Of a stretch of 64,000 nucleotides of DNA, positions 23,997 to 31,714 are shown piece by piece. This DNA comes from Streptomyces fumanus (GTDB taxonomy: Bacteria > Actinomycetota > Actinomycetes > Streptomycetales > Streptomycetaceae). The notes beneath the pieces were generated by a model that saw only the letters and a list, made by a program, of their open reading frames with translations, had not been told where the DNA came from and searched no databases. Both the position numbers and the translations under genes were made by a program. How positions within the stretch are numbered: position 1 is the first letter of the stretch; the number at the start of each line of letters is the position of its first letter. Location of the stretch: NCBI RefSeq assembly GCF_014655295.1, contig NZ_BNBI01000007.1:424704-488703 (forward strand), read 5' to 3'.

Positions 23997-26071
23997 GGCG
24001 CCGCCTCCACCCGTACCGCGCACACCTTGAACTCCGGCATCCGACTGCGCGGGTCGAGCGCCGGGTGCGTGATCAGGTTGGCGCGTCCCGCGCCCGGGAA
24101 GTGGAACGGCACGAACACGGTGTCCGTCCGCAGCGAGGGCTCGCAGCGCACCCGCGCGCGCATCGCGCCGCGCGCCGAACGCACCAGGGCCCACTGACCG
24201 TCGGCGAGCCCGGCGCGGGCCGCGGTGTCCGGGTGCATCTCGACGAACGGCTCCGGCGCGGCCTCGGCCAGTCGGGCCACCCTGCGGGTCTGCGCCCCGG
24301 ACTGGTAGTGGGCGAGGACCCGCCCGGTCGTCGCGTACAACGGGAAACCGGGCCCGGGCGTCTCGGCCGGGTCCCGGTGCTCCACCGGCGCGAACCGGGC
24401 CCGGCCGTCGGGGTGCGCGAACCGGTCCAGGAACATCCGGGGCGTGCCGGTACTCCCCTCGGGGCAGGGCCAGTACAGCTCCGCGCCGGCGTCGAGGCGT
24501 TCGTAGCTGATGCCCGAGTAGTCGGCAGGCCCGCCCCGGGTGGCCTCGCGCAGCTCCGCGAAGACCTCGCGCGGCGCGCACGGATACCGTTCGGCGGGCT
24601 CGCCCAGGCGGACCGCCAAGGCGTGCAGCACCTCCAGGTCGCCGCGCACGCCCGGCGGCGGGTCGAGCAGCCTCCGGCGGCGCAGCACCCGCCCCTCCAG
24701 GTTGGTGAGCGTGCCCTCCTCCTCGGCCCACTGCGCCACCGGCAGCACCACATCGGCCAGCCGGGCCGTCTCGGACGGCACGAAGTCGGCCACCACCAGC
24801 AGGTCGAGCCGGCCGAGGCGCTCGGTGACCCGGCCCGCGGCGGGCGCGGACACCACCGGGTTGGAGCCGACCACCAGCAGCGCCCGGGGGCCGCCGGCCT
24901 CGCCGATCGCGTCCAGCAGTTCGTAGGCGCTGCGCCCCGGTCCGGGCAGCCGGTCCGGCGGCACCCCCCACAGCCGGGACACGTGCTCCCGGGCCGCCGG
25001 GTCGGTCAGCAGGCGGTACCCGGGCAACTGGTCGGCCTTCTGCCCCATCTCCCGCCCGCCCTGGCCGTTGCCCTGGCCGGTGAGCGTGCCGAAACCGCGG
25101 CCGGCGCGCCCCGGCAGGCCCAGGGCGAGCGCCAGGTTGATGAACGCCGCCACCGTGTCGGTGCCCTTGCTGTGCTGCTCGGCGCCGCGCCCGGTGAGGA
25201 CGTAGGCGCGTTCGGCGCCCGCGAGCATCCGGACCGCGGCGCGCAGCTCGGACACCGCGACCCCGGTCACGGCCTCGACGCGCTCCGGCCACCAGGCGAC
25301 CGCGCGGGCCCACGCGGCGTCGAAGCCGGTGGTGCGCTCGTCGACGTACGCCTTGTCGACCAGGCCCTCGGTGACGGCGATGTGCAGCAGTCCCAGGGCC
25401 AGGGCGAGGTCGGTGCCCGGCGTCGGCTGGAGGTGCAGCGCCGCGCGCTCGGCGGTACGGGTGCGCCGCGGATCGGCGACGATCAGGTCCGGCCGGTCCA
25501 GGTGGCGCAGGAGCGGGGGCATCGTCTCGGCCGGGTTGGCGCCGGCCAGCAGCACCACGTCGGCCCCGCCGAGGTCCGTGACCGGGAACGGCAGCCCGCG
25601 GTCCACGCCGAAGGCGGCGATCTGCGCCGCGGCGGCCGAGGCCATGCAGAAGCGGCCGTTGTAGTCGATCTGGCTGGTGCCCAGCGCCAGCCGGGCGAAC
25701 TTGCCCAGCGTGTACGCCTTCTCGTTGGTGAGCCCGCCCCCGCCGAAGACCGCCAGGGCGTCCGGCCCGTGCGCGGCGCGGATCTCGCGCAGCCGCCGGG
25801 CCACCAGGTCCAGGGCCTCGTCCCAGCCGGCCGCCGCGAGCCGCCCGTCGGCCCCGCGCACCAGGGGAGTGGCGAGCCGGTCGGGCACGCCGAGCACGTC
25901 CGGCGCGGTCCACCCCTTCTGGCACAGGCCGCCCCGGTTGACGGGGAAGTCCGGGTCGGGGCGCACCTCGACGGCGCCCCGGACGCCGCTCAGCCTCGTC
26001 CCGCACTGCAGGGCGCAGTACGGGCAGTGGGTGGCCGTCCCGGGCGAGGACGCGGTGAGTCGGGGGTCCAT
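23993..26071 (-). CDS. nasA: Molybdopterin assimilatory nitrate reductase catalytic subunit
   Basis: A 692-residue molybdopterin oxidoreductase. The N-terminal [4Fe-4S] site is CPYCALQCG with a later cysteine in GLCQKG. The molybdopterin region includes NEKAYTLGKFARLALGTSQ, LTGRGAEQHSKGTDTV and GQGNGQGGREMGQKADQLPGY. The C-terminal cofactor-binding domain starts around FPLYATTGRVLAHYQSGAQT. It reduces nitrate to nitrite in the cytoplasm, and no Tat signal is present. The length and motifs match NasA/NarB. It lies 2 bp downstream of the transporter gene and overlaps the electron-transfer subunit gene. No nitrite reductase catalytic subunit is in the window. Confidence 0.92.
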   Translation of the reverse strand: MDPRLTASSPGTATHCPYCALQCGTRLSGVRGAVEVRPDPDFPVNRGGLCQKGWTAPDVLGVPDRLATPLVRGADGRLAAAGWDEALDLVARRLREIRAAHGPDALAVFGGGGLTNEKAYTLGKFARLALGTSQIDYNGRFCMASAAAAQIAAFGVDRGLPFPVTDLGGADVVLLAGANPAETMPPLLRHLDRPDLIVADPRRTRTAERAALHLQPTPGTDLALALGLLHIAVTEGLVDKAYVDERTTGFDAAWARAVAWWPERVEAVTGVAVSELRAAVRMLAGAERAYVLTGRGAEQHSKGTDTVAAFINLALALGLPGRAGRGFGTLTGQGNGQGGREMGQKADQLPGYRLLTDPAAREHVSRLWGVPPDRLPGPGRSAYELLDAIGEAGGPRALLVVGSNPVVSAPAAGRVTERLGRLDLLVVADFVPSETARLADVVLPVAQWAEEEGTLTNLEGRVLRRRRLLDPPPGVRGDLEVLHALAVRLGEPAERYPCAPREVFAELREATRGGPADYSGISYERLDAGAELYWPCPEGSTGTPRMFLDRFAHPDGRARFAPVEHRDPAETPGPGFPLYATTGRVLAHYQSGAQTRRVARLAEAAPEPFVEMHPDTAARAGLADGQWALVRSARGAMRARVRCEPSLRTDTVFVPFHFPGAGRANLITHPALDPRSRMPEFKVCAVRVEAAP

Positions 26072-26073
26072 GG

Positions 26074-27477
26074 TCACACCCGTCCCGTGATCCTCGGCCG
26101 CACCGGCCGGACGCCGGCCGCGGCCTCGTCGTCCCGGCGGCGCAGATAGACGCGCCAGGTCAGGGCGAGGCAGAGCACGTAGTAGCCGAGGAACGCGGCG
26201 AACGCCACGGTTCCCGAGCCGGACGTGCCGTAGGCGCCGCGGAAGGCGAGGTTGATGCCGACCCCGCCGAGCGCGCCCACGGCCCCGGCGACGGCGATCA
26301 GCGCGCCGGAGAGCCGGCGGGCCCGCGCGAAGGCCGCCGTGGCGTCCGCGCCGGCCGCGATGGCCTGCTCCGCCTCCCGGGCGTGCTGCGCCGGGATCAT
26401 CTTGTACGTCGACCCGTTGCCGAGCCCGCTGAGCACGAACAGCACCGTGAAGGCGGCCACGAACAGCGGGAAGGAGGTGGTGGCCGAGGCGACGAGCAGC
26501 ACCCCCGTGCCGGCCGCCATCGCCGCGAAGTTCCCGAACGTCACCCGTGCGCCGCCCCAGCGGTCGGCCATCCTGCCGCCGACCGGGCGGGCCAGCGAGC
26601 CGAGCAGCGGCCCCAGGAAGGTGTACGAGGCCGCTTCCAGCGTGCTCGCCCCGAACTCGCTCTGCAGCACCAGGCCGAAGGCGAACCCGTAGCCGATGAA
26701 CGAGCCGAACGTGCCGACGTACAGCAGCGAGATCCACCAGGTGTGCCGGTGCGCGGCGGCCTCCCGCAGCACCCCCGGCTCGGCGGGCGGCACGGGCAGG
26801 TTGTCCATGCGCAGCGCCGCGCCCAGCGACACCAGCACGATCAGCGGCAGGTAGACGGCCGCCACGTAGGAGGGGTGGGTGTCGCCGGCCGTGGTGATGA
26901 CCAGCAGGCCGAGCACCTGCACGACGGCCACGCCCAGGTTGCCGCCGCCCGCGTTGATCCCGAGCGCCCAGCCCTGGTGCCGCTGCGGGTAGAACGCGGT
27001 GATGTTGGTCATGGAGGACGCGAAGTTGCCGCCGCCCAGGCCCGCCAGCGCACCGACGATCAGGAACACCCACAGCGGCGTCTGCGGGCGCTGCACGAAG
27101 AACGCCGCCAGCCCCGCGGGCACCAGCAGCACGCAGGAGGCGAACACCGTCCAGTCGCGGCCGCCGAAGCGGAGCACGGCCGCGCTGTACGGCAGCCTGA
27201 GCACCGCCCCGACCAGGGTCGGCACCACCACGAGCAGGAACTTCTCGGACGGCGTGAAGGTGAAGCCGATGTCGGGCGACATGAAGAGCACCAGGACCGA
27301 CCACATGCTCCACACCGAGAACCCGACGTGCTCCGACAGCACCGAGAACACCAGGTTGCGGCGGGCGGTGAACCGGCCCTCGCGCTCCCAGAACGCCTCG
27401 TCCTCGGGGTCCCAGTACGTGAGCCGCCGCCCGCCGCGCGCGGCCGCACCGGACGCCGCCCCGCCCTTGCGCCCCAT
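26074..27477 (-). CDS. narK: NarK-family nitrate/nitrite transporter
   Basis: A 467-residue major facilitator protein with about 12 hydrophobic segments. It carries the nitrate-porter signatures GGGNFASSMTNITAFYP (residues ~145-160) and GFGSFIGY-like TFGSFIGYGFAFG, and later GLGNGSTYKMIP. It should import nitrate or exchange it for nitrite across the membrane. First gene of the leftward nitrate operon. The ATG at 27477 is directly preceded by an in-frame GTG that is an equally possible start. Confidence 0.9.
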   Translation of the reverse strand: MGRKGGAASGAAARGGRRLTYWDPEDEAFWEREGRFTARRNLVFSVLSEHVGFSVWSMWSVLVLFMSPDIGFTFTPSEKFLLVVVPTLVGAVLRLPYSAAVLRFGGRDWTVFASCVLLVPAGLAAFFVQRPQTPLWVFLIVGALAGLGGGNFASSMTNITAFYPQRHQGWALGINAGGGNLGVAVVQVLGLLVITTAGDTHPSYVAAVYLPLIVLVSLGAALRMDNLPVPPAEPGVLREAAAHRHTWWISLLYVGTFGSFIGYGFAFGLVLQSEFGASTLEAASYTFLGPLLGSLARPVGGRMADRWGGARVTFGNFAAMAAGTGVLLVASATTSFPLFVAAFTVLFVLSGLGNGSTYKMIPAQHAREAEQAIAAGADATAAFARARRLSGALIAVAGAVGALGGVGINLAFRGAYGTSGSGTVAFAAFLGYYVLCLALTWRVYLRRRDDEAAAGVRPVRPRITGRV

Positions 27478-27939
27478 CACGCGGCCCCGATCGCGCCGTG
27501 GCCGCCGGCACCCGCGACGAGGACGCCGGAGACGCCGGCCGGCAGCCGCTCCGGGACGGAGAGTCCGCGCGGCCCGGCCCCCGCTGTGCACCGATCGACA
27601 TGACTACCGTTCACGAAGGTCTCCGTTCGGTATCCGGACATGCGCCGCGGCGCGGGAAGCCGCACGCCTCGCGGGCCGCGCGGTGGGCGGCCTGGCGGGG
27701 GGAATCGCTGCTACCGAGCCTGCTGAGCCGTCGCCGGGCGGTCAACGACCCGCTCGGGGGTCCGTCAAGTCGCCGTCCGGCCTGCGGTTTCGCGGTCCGT
27801 CCGGCGGGACCTGACGGACTCCGGAGAAACCGCTTTGCCGGGCGGCCGCGCCGTCCGCACGATGAGGCCACCTGCGGCCCCGGGCGCCGGACACCCGCGC
27901 CGAGGCCGGCGTCAACCCATCGAGGGGGCCTCACCCACC
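27478..27939. other. Divergent spacer between the nitrate operon and the WrbA gene
   Basis: About 460 bases with no supported gene. It must carry the promoters of both directions. An 8-bp inverted repeat, GTCCGTCA (27760-27767) / TGACGGAC (27812-27819), is present. I could not identify a convincing GlnR box by eye, although GlnR control of nitrate genes would be expected in Streptomyces. Confidence 0.5.
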
Positions 27940-28557
27940 ATGACCAATGTCGCCGTCATCTACTACTCGTCCACCGGCAACGTGCACCGGCTCGCCCAGA
28001 CCGCTGCCGACGCCGCCGAGAAGGCCGGCGCGGAGGTGCGGCTGCGCAAGGTCGCCGAGCTGGCACCCGAGTCCGCGATCGCGCAGAACGAGTCCTGGGC
28101 CGCGCACGCCGCCGCGACCCGGAACGTTCCCGAGGCCGCCCTGGAGGACCTGGAGTGGGCCGACGCCCTCCTGTTCGGCACCCCGACCCGCTTCGGCCTG
28201 CCGGCGGCCCAGCTCAAGCAGTTCCTCGACACCACCGGCGGCATCTGGTACGAGGGCAAGCTGGTCGACAAGGTGGTGTCGTCCTTCACCTCCACCGCCA
28301 GCGACCACGGAGGGCAGGAGAGCACCCTGCTCGCGCTGAACAACACCTTCTACCACTGGGGCGCGATCATCGTTCCCCCCGGCTTCGCCGACCCGGTCCA
28401 GTTCGAGCCGGCCAACGGCAACCCGTACGGCACCAGCAGCATCTCCGGCAACCAGCCCGACAACGTCGACCCGCACAACCTGGCCGCGATCGAGTTCCAG
28501 GCCCGCCGGACCGTCGCCGTCGCGAGCGCCCTCAAGCGCGGATTCGCCTCGGCCTGA
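27940..28557 (+). CDS. wrbA: WrbA-type NAD(P)H:quinone oxidoreductase
   Basis: A 205-residue flavodoxin-like protein. It opens with VAVIYYSSTGNVHRLAQ (FMN phosphate loop), has GTPTRFGLPAAQLKQFLD near residue 80, and contains STASDHGGQE and YHWGAIIVPPGF typical of type IV quinone reductases. It reduces quinones by two electrons, either protecting the cell or setting the redox state of an aminophenol/quinone intermediate. A GAGGGGG ribosome site lies 11 nt before the ATG. It is followed by a short ORF and an acetyltransferase gene. Confidence 0.9.
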   Translation: MTNVAVIYYSSTGNVHRLAQTAADAAEKAGAEVRLRKVAELAPESAIAQNESWAAHAAATRNVPEAALEDLEWADALLFGTPTRFGLPAAQLKQFLDTTGGIWYEGKLVDKVVSSFTSTASDHGGQESTLLALNNTFYHWGAIIVPPGFADPVQFEPANGNPYGTSSISGNQPDNVDPHNLAAIEFQARRTVAVASALKRGFASA

Positions 28558-28615
28558 CCCGCCGGCGACTCCCCCGGACGGCGCGAGTCGACCCCCCACC
28601 GCAGGAGGACCCGGC

Positions 28616-28714
28616 ATGATCCGATCCGCGACCACCGCCCCGCCCGGCGCACACCGGCCCGGCACGAGCCCGGTCCGGCCGCCCGGCACCCCGGCCGTCC
28701 GGGACCTCCCGTGA
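28616..28714 (+). CDS. Short ORF translationally coupled to the acetyltransferase gene
   Basis: Encodes 32 residues, rich in Pro, Arg and Thr, with no recognisable domain. The ATG follows a strong GCAGGAGGAC ribosome site. The stop TGA overlaps the GTG start of the acetyltransferase gene (GTGA), which itself lacks a strong site. It looks like a coupling leader that brings ribosomes to the downstream start; a stable peptide is not implied. Confidence 0.5.
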   Translation: MIRSATTAPPGAHRPGTSPVRPPGTPAVRDLP

Positions 28715-29175
28715 GCGGCGCCCGGTCCGCCGCCGGTGACGGGCTGCGCACCACGGACGTCGCACCCGGCACCCCGCGCATGCGCGACGACGTACGGCCG
28801 CTCGTCCGCGCCCTGCGGCCGGAGCTGACCGAGGACGGCTTCGACGCGTTCGCCGCCGAAGCGCACGGACAGGGGCTGGTGTTCACCGCCGCCTACGCCC
28901 CGGACGGCACCTGTGTGGCCGTGGCCGCCCACCGCACGCTGGCCACCAGCCGGGGACGGATCCTCCTGGTCGAGGACCTGGTCACCGGCCCGGACCACCG
29001 GTCCACCGGGATCGGCGCCCGCCTGCTGGACAGCCTCGTCGAGCGGGCCCGCGCCGCGCGCTGCGCCGCCGTCGAGCTGGACTCGGGCGTCACCAACCAC
29101 GCCGCCCACCGCTTCTACCACGCGCGCCGGATGCGTATCGCGGCGTACCACTTCCGGCTGGACGGCCTGGACTGA
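28711..29175 (+). CDS. GNAT-family N-acetyltransferase
   Basis: A 154-residue protein with the acetyl-CoA-binding motif A (TGPDHRSTGIGARLLDSLVERA, R-x-x-G-x-G/A) and the C-terminal AHRFYHARRM segment found in many GNATs. It would acetylate an amine, possibly an arylamine intermediate, for self-protection or tailoring. This is inference, since substrate specificity cannot be read from the sequence. Its GTG start overlaps the stop of the 32-codon ORF. It ends before a strong bidirectional hairpin. Confidence 0.82.
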   Translation: MSGARSAAGDGLRTTDVAPGTPRMRDDVRPLVRALRPELTEDGFDAFAAEAHGQGLVFTAAYAPDGTCVAVAAHRTLATSRGRILLVEDLVTGPDHRSTGIGARLLDSLVERARAARCAAVELDSGVTNHAAHRFYHARRMRIAAYHFRLDGLD

Positions 29176-29202
29176 CCGCGCGGCCGGTGTGCCCGCGCGC
29201 CT

Positions 29203-29253
29203 CGCCCCTTCCCCCGCGCCCCCCTCCCCCAGGGGAGCGCGGGGGAAGGGGCG
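29203..29253. terminator. 17-bp perfect hairpin between converging genes
   Basis: Arms 29203-29219 and 29237-29253 pair perfectly, and additional C/G pairing extends the stem inside the 17-nt loop. It separates the acetyltransferase gene from the converging transposase-like gene. Confidence 0.75.
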
Positions 29254-29305
29254 ACGCCTGCCGCGCCCCGGCACGCCCCGGTCGCCGGCCGGCCCGGCCA
29301 CCGGT

Positions 29306-30472
29306 TCACGAGGCCCGCCGCGCCCGCGGGTCCGCCGCCGAGAGCACGCACACGGCGTGCGCGGCCGAGGCCAGCGTGGTGTGCCGGTGCCAGCCGCCGT
29401 AGGAGCGGCCCACGTAGTCGCGGATCCCGACCTGCGAGGCCACCTCGTCGCAGTCCCGGTCGACCCGGCGGGCGCAGTCGCCGAAGCGCAGCACCGCGGC
29501 GGCCGGGTGCGGCAGATCGGTCAGCCACATCTCGGCCGGTCCGCGCCGGCCCGGAGCACTGACACCGACCAGCGACAGCGGCGCGCCGCCCGGTCCGGTC
29601 CCCGGCACCCGCACCCCGACCGCCGCGACCAGCGCCGTCCTGCGCACCGCGGGCAGCGACCGGGAGACGGTCTCCAGACGGGCCATGGGCCGGAACAGCG
29701 CCCGCGCCGCCTGCATGATCTCCGGCGCGGTCAGCCGGTGCGCGGCGTGCCCCGTCAGCGCCGGGTCGTGCACCGTGAGCGGCACGTCGCCGTGGACCCG
29801 GACCATGGCGGGGAACCCCATGGCCCGCAGCCCGTGGACGGTGGCGACGGGGTCCGCCTCCTCGATGTCGACCACCACCGGCTGGGCCGGCAGCTCCCAG
29901 GCGGCCAGGCTCTCCCGGCACGCCGTCAGCACGCAGTCGCCGAGCGTCTCGGGCTCCACCTCGCACGGGATGGACGCCTGGTTGCGGCGGAGCCCGTCCT
30001 TGATCCAGGTCTGCGGCAGATACAGCCGCCAGTTCAGCGGCGCCGTCATGGTGTCGGCGGCGCCCCAGACCCCGACGGCGCGCTGGGCGTTGAGGGCCTG
30101 TCCCTCGTCGGCCGAGAAGTAGCGGCCGACCCCGACCGAGTGGCGGCCCACCTTCGGGATCGTCATCAGGCGGACCACGTAGGCGTGCGGCGGCGCCGTA
30201 CGGGTCAGGTACCCGGCCAGCGACCGGCGCACCGGGATCCAGTCCCAGGTGGAGCTGCAGATGAAGTGGTGCAGACTCTGGCCGGTGCTGCTGCCCTTCA
30301 GCGCCGCCATGTTCCGGATCGACTTGCGACCGCGGGTGGAGAGCAGCCCGTGGATGTACTCCATGCCCCGGCGCCGCTGGTCGCTGCGGCGCAGTGTCGC
30401 GAAGAGCTCCGTGCCCAGGTCCTCGAGCGTATCCCCGAGCACCGCTTCGGGACGAATGAGAGCAGTACTCAT
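29306..30472 (-). CDS. Degenerate IS701-family transposase-like protein (copy 2)
   Basis: A 388-residue paralogue of the protein at 16469, with the same block order: RGRKSIRNMAAL, SLHHFICSSTWDWIPVRRSLAGYL, IPKVGRHSVGVGRYF, LNWRLYLPQTWIKD, and C-terminal YGGWHRHTTLASAAHAVCVLS. The catalytic VDDTG-like segment reads VVRLMTIPK, so the first catalytic aspartate is missing. The second aspartate motif is also altered (VVVDIEEAD). No terminal inverted repeats or target duplications were seen. The ATG at 30472 follows GAGGAG by 5 nt. It is divergent from the isoprenoid operon and starts 20 bp from a triple 23-bp repeat. A domesticated regulator is a reasonable guess. Confidence 0.75.
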   Translation of the reverse strand: MSTALIRPEAVLGDTLEDLGTELFATLRRSDQRRRGMEYIHGLLSTRGRKSIRNMAALKGSSTGQSLHHFICSSTWDWIPVRRSLAGYLTRTAPPHAYVVRLMTIPKVGRHSVGVGRYFSADEGQALNAQRAVGVWGAADTMTAPLNWRLYLPQTWIKDGLRRNQASIPCEVEPETLGDCVLTACRESLAAWELPAQPVVVDIEEADPVATVHGLRAMGFPAMVRVHGDVPLTVHDPALTGHAAHRLTAPEIMQAARALFRPMARLETVSRSLPAVRRTALVAAVGVRVPGTGPGGAPLSLVGVSAPGRRGPAEMWLTDLPHPAAAVLRFGDCARRVDRDCDEVASQVGIRDYVGRSYGGWHRHTTLASAAHAVCVLSAADPRARRAS

Positions 30473-30491
30473 GTGACTCCTCGGTCGATGC

Positions 30492-30562
30492 ATTTCACGT
30501 CGCGCGGCCCGCTCAATTCACGCGGTGCGGCCGGATGAATTCGCGTCGTGCGGTCCGCTCTA
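30492..30562. promoter_or_regulatory. Three 23-bp direct repeats between transposase-like copy 2 and ispH
   Basis: Three consecutive degenerate units start at 30492, 30516 and 30539. Conserved cores repeat with exact 23-bp spacing: TTCACG, TTCACG, TTCGCG at 30494, 30517, 30540, and GCGG-type cores CGCGG, TGCGG, TGCGG at 30503, 30526, 30549. Spacing near two helical turns places the units on one DNA face. It lies in the shared upstream region of the IS701-like gene and the ispH operon, and is a strong candidate operator. Confidence 0.6.
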
Positions 30563-30732
30563 CGGTAGGAATCGGGGCAGCCGTAATGAATGACAAGGGC
30601 CTAGCAAGGTTCAGCGGTTGGGGCGCCCGCGGTACATGACTGCTTCGAGCCCGAGCACCCGTATGTGGTTGACCGGGGACAGACCTGAACAGCACAGTCG
30701 GCAGCGGGAGTCGAACCAGGCAGCGGAGACGG

Positions 30733-31689
30733 GTGAAAATGGGACGCAAGAAGAAGGTCATCCTCGCCGAACCGCGCAGTTTCTGCGCCGGTGTGCGCCG
30801 AGCGATATCGATTATCGACCTCGCACTGGAACGCCATGGCGCTCCGCTTTATGTACGCAAGGAAATCGTGCACAACCACTATGTGGTGCGGCAGTTCGAG
30901 CGGCGCGGCGTCGTGTTCGTGGATTCCGAGGAGGAGGTGCCCGAGGGCGCGGTGTGCGTGTTCTCCGCGCACGGCGTCTCACCCCAGGTGCGGCACAACG
31001 CCAGGGCCCGCCGGCTCGACGTCATCGACGCGACCTGCCCGCTGGTCTCCAAGGTGCACCAGGAGGCCAAGCGGTTCGCCCGGGAGGAGCGCACGCTGCT
31101 GCTGGTGGGGCACGCCGGGCACGAGGAGGTCGAGGGCACCTTCGGGCACGCGCCCGACCGGACGGTGATCGTGGAGACCGTGGAGGACGCCGAGCGGCTC
31201 GACCTGCCGGCCGGCACCCCGGTGGCCTACCTCACCCAGACGACGCTGTCGGTGGACGAGACCCGCGACATCATCGAGGTGCTGCGCCGCCGCTTCACCG
31301 ATCTGCGGGGCCCGGGCACCGACGACATCTGCTTCGCGAGCCAGAACCGGCAGGACGCCGTCAAGCAGGTCGTGCCGCGCTCCGACCTGATGCTCGTGGT
31401 CGGCTCCCGCAACTCCAGCAACTCCCTGCGGATGGTGGAGGTGGCGCGCCGGCTCGGCGTTCCCGCCCACCTGGTCCCGGACGTCACGGAATTCGACGAG
31501 CGGTGGCTGGAGGGGGTCTCGGTGGTGGGCCTGAGCGCGGGGGCGAGCGCTCCCGAGATCCTCGTCGACCAGGTGCTGGAGAGGCTCGCGGACTTCGGAT
31601 ACCGCGACATCGAGATCGAGCAGGTGGCGCAGGAGGACGTGGTCTTCCATCCGCCGACGCATCTCATCGACACGGCCAAGGCCGGCTGA
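30733..31689 (+). CDS. ispH: 4-hydroxy-3-methylbut-2-enyl diphosphate reductase
   Basis: The 318-residue IspH/LytB catalyses the last step of the MEP pathway, giving IPP and DMAPP. The three [4Fe-4S] cysteines are in PRSFCAGVRRAI, DATCPLVSKVH and DDICFASQNRQ, and the catalytic glutamate region PxGTPVAYLTQTTLS is present. GTG at 30733 and ATG at 30739 are both possible starts after GGAG. First gene of an isoprenoid operon (26 bp to the next gene). Streptomyces normally has its own housekeeping ispH elsewhere, so this copy is probably dedicated to the cluster. Confidence 0.95.
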   Translation: MKMGRKKKVILAEPRSFCAGVRRAISIIDLALERHGAPLYVRKEIVHNHYVVRQFERRGVVFVDSEEEVPEGAVCVFSAHGVSPQVRHNARARRLDVIDATCPLVSKVHQEAKRFAREERTLLLVGHAGHEEVEGTFGHAPDRTVIVETVEDAERLDLPAGTPVAYLTQTTLSVDETRDIIEVLRRRFTDLRGPGTDDICFASQNRQDAVKQVVPRSDLMLVVGSRNSSNSLRMVEVARRLGVPAHLVPDVTEFDERWLEGVSVVGLSAGASAPEILVDQVLERLADFGYRDIEIEQVAQEDVVFHPPTHLIDTAKAG

Positions 31690-31714
31690 CCGGCCGGACA
31701 GGAGAGGGAGCAAT

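Noticed and set aside
16469..30472. The two IS701-like genes as an active composite transposon bounding 14 kb
   Set aside because: Both proteins lack the catalytic aspartate motif, no terminal inverted repeats or target duplications were seen, and the two genes are clearly diverged from each other.
30492..30562. A small RNA gene or attachment site
   Set aside because: The repeats are direct rather than palindromic, there is no tRNA or integrase gene nearby, and the position fits an operator better.
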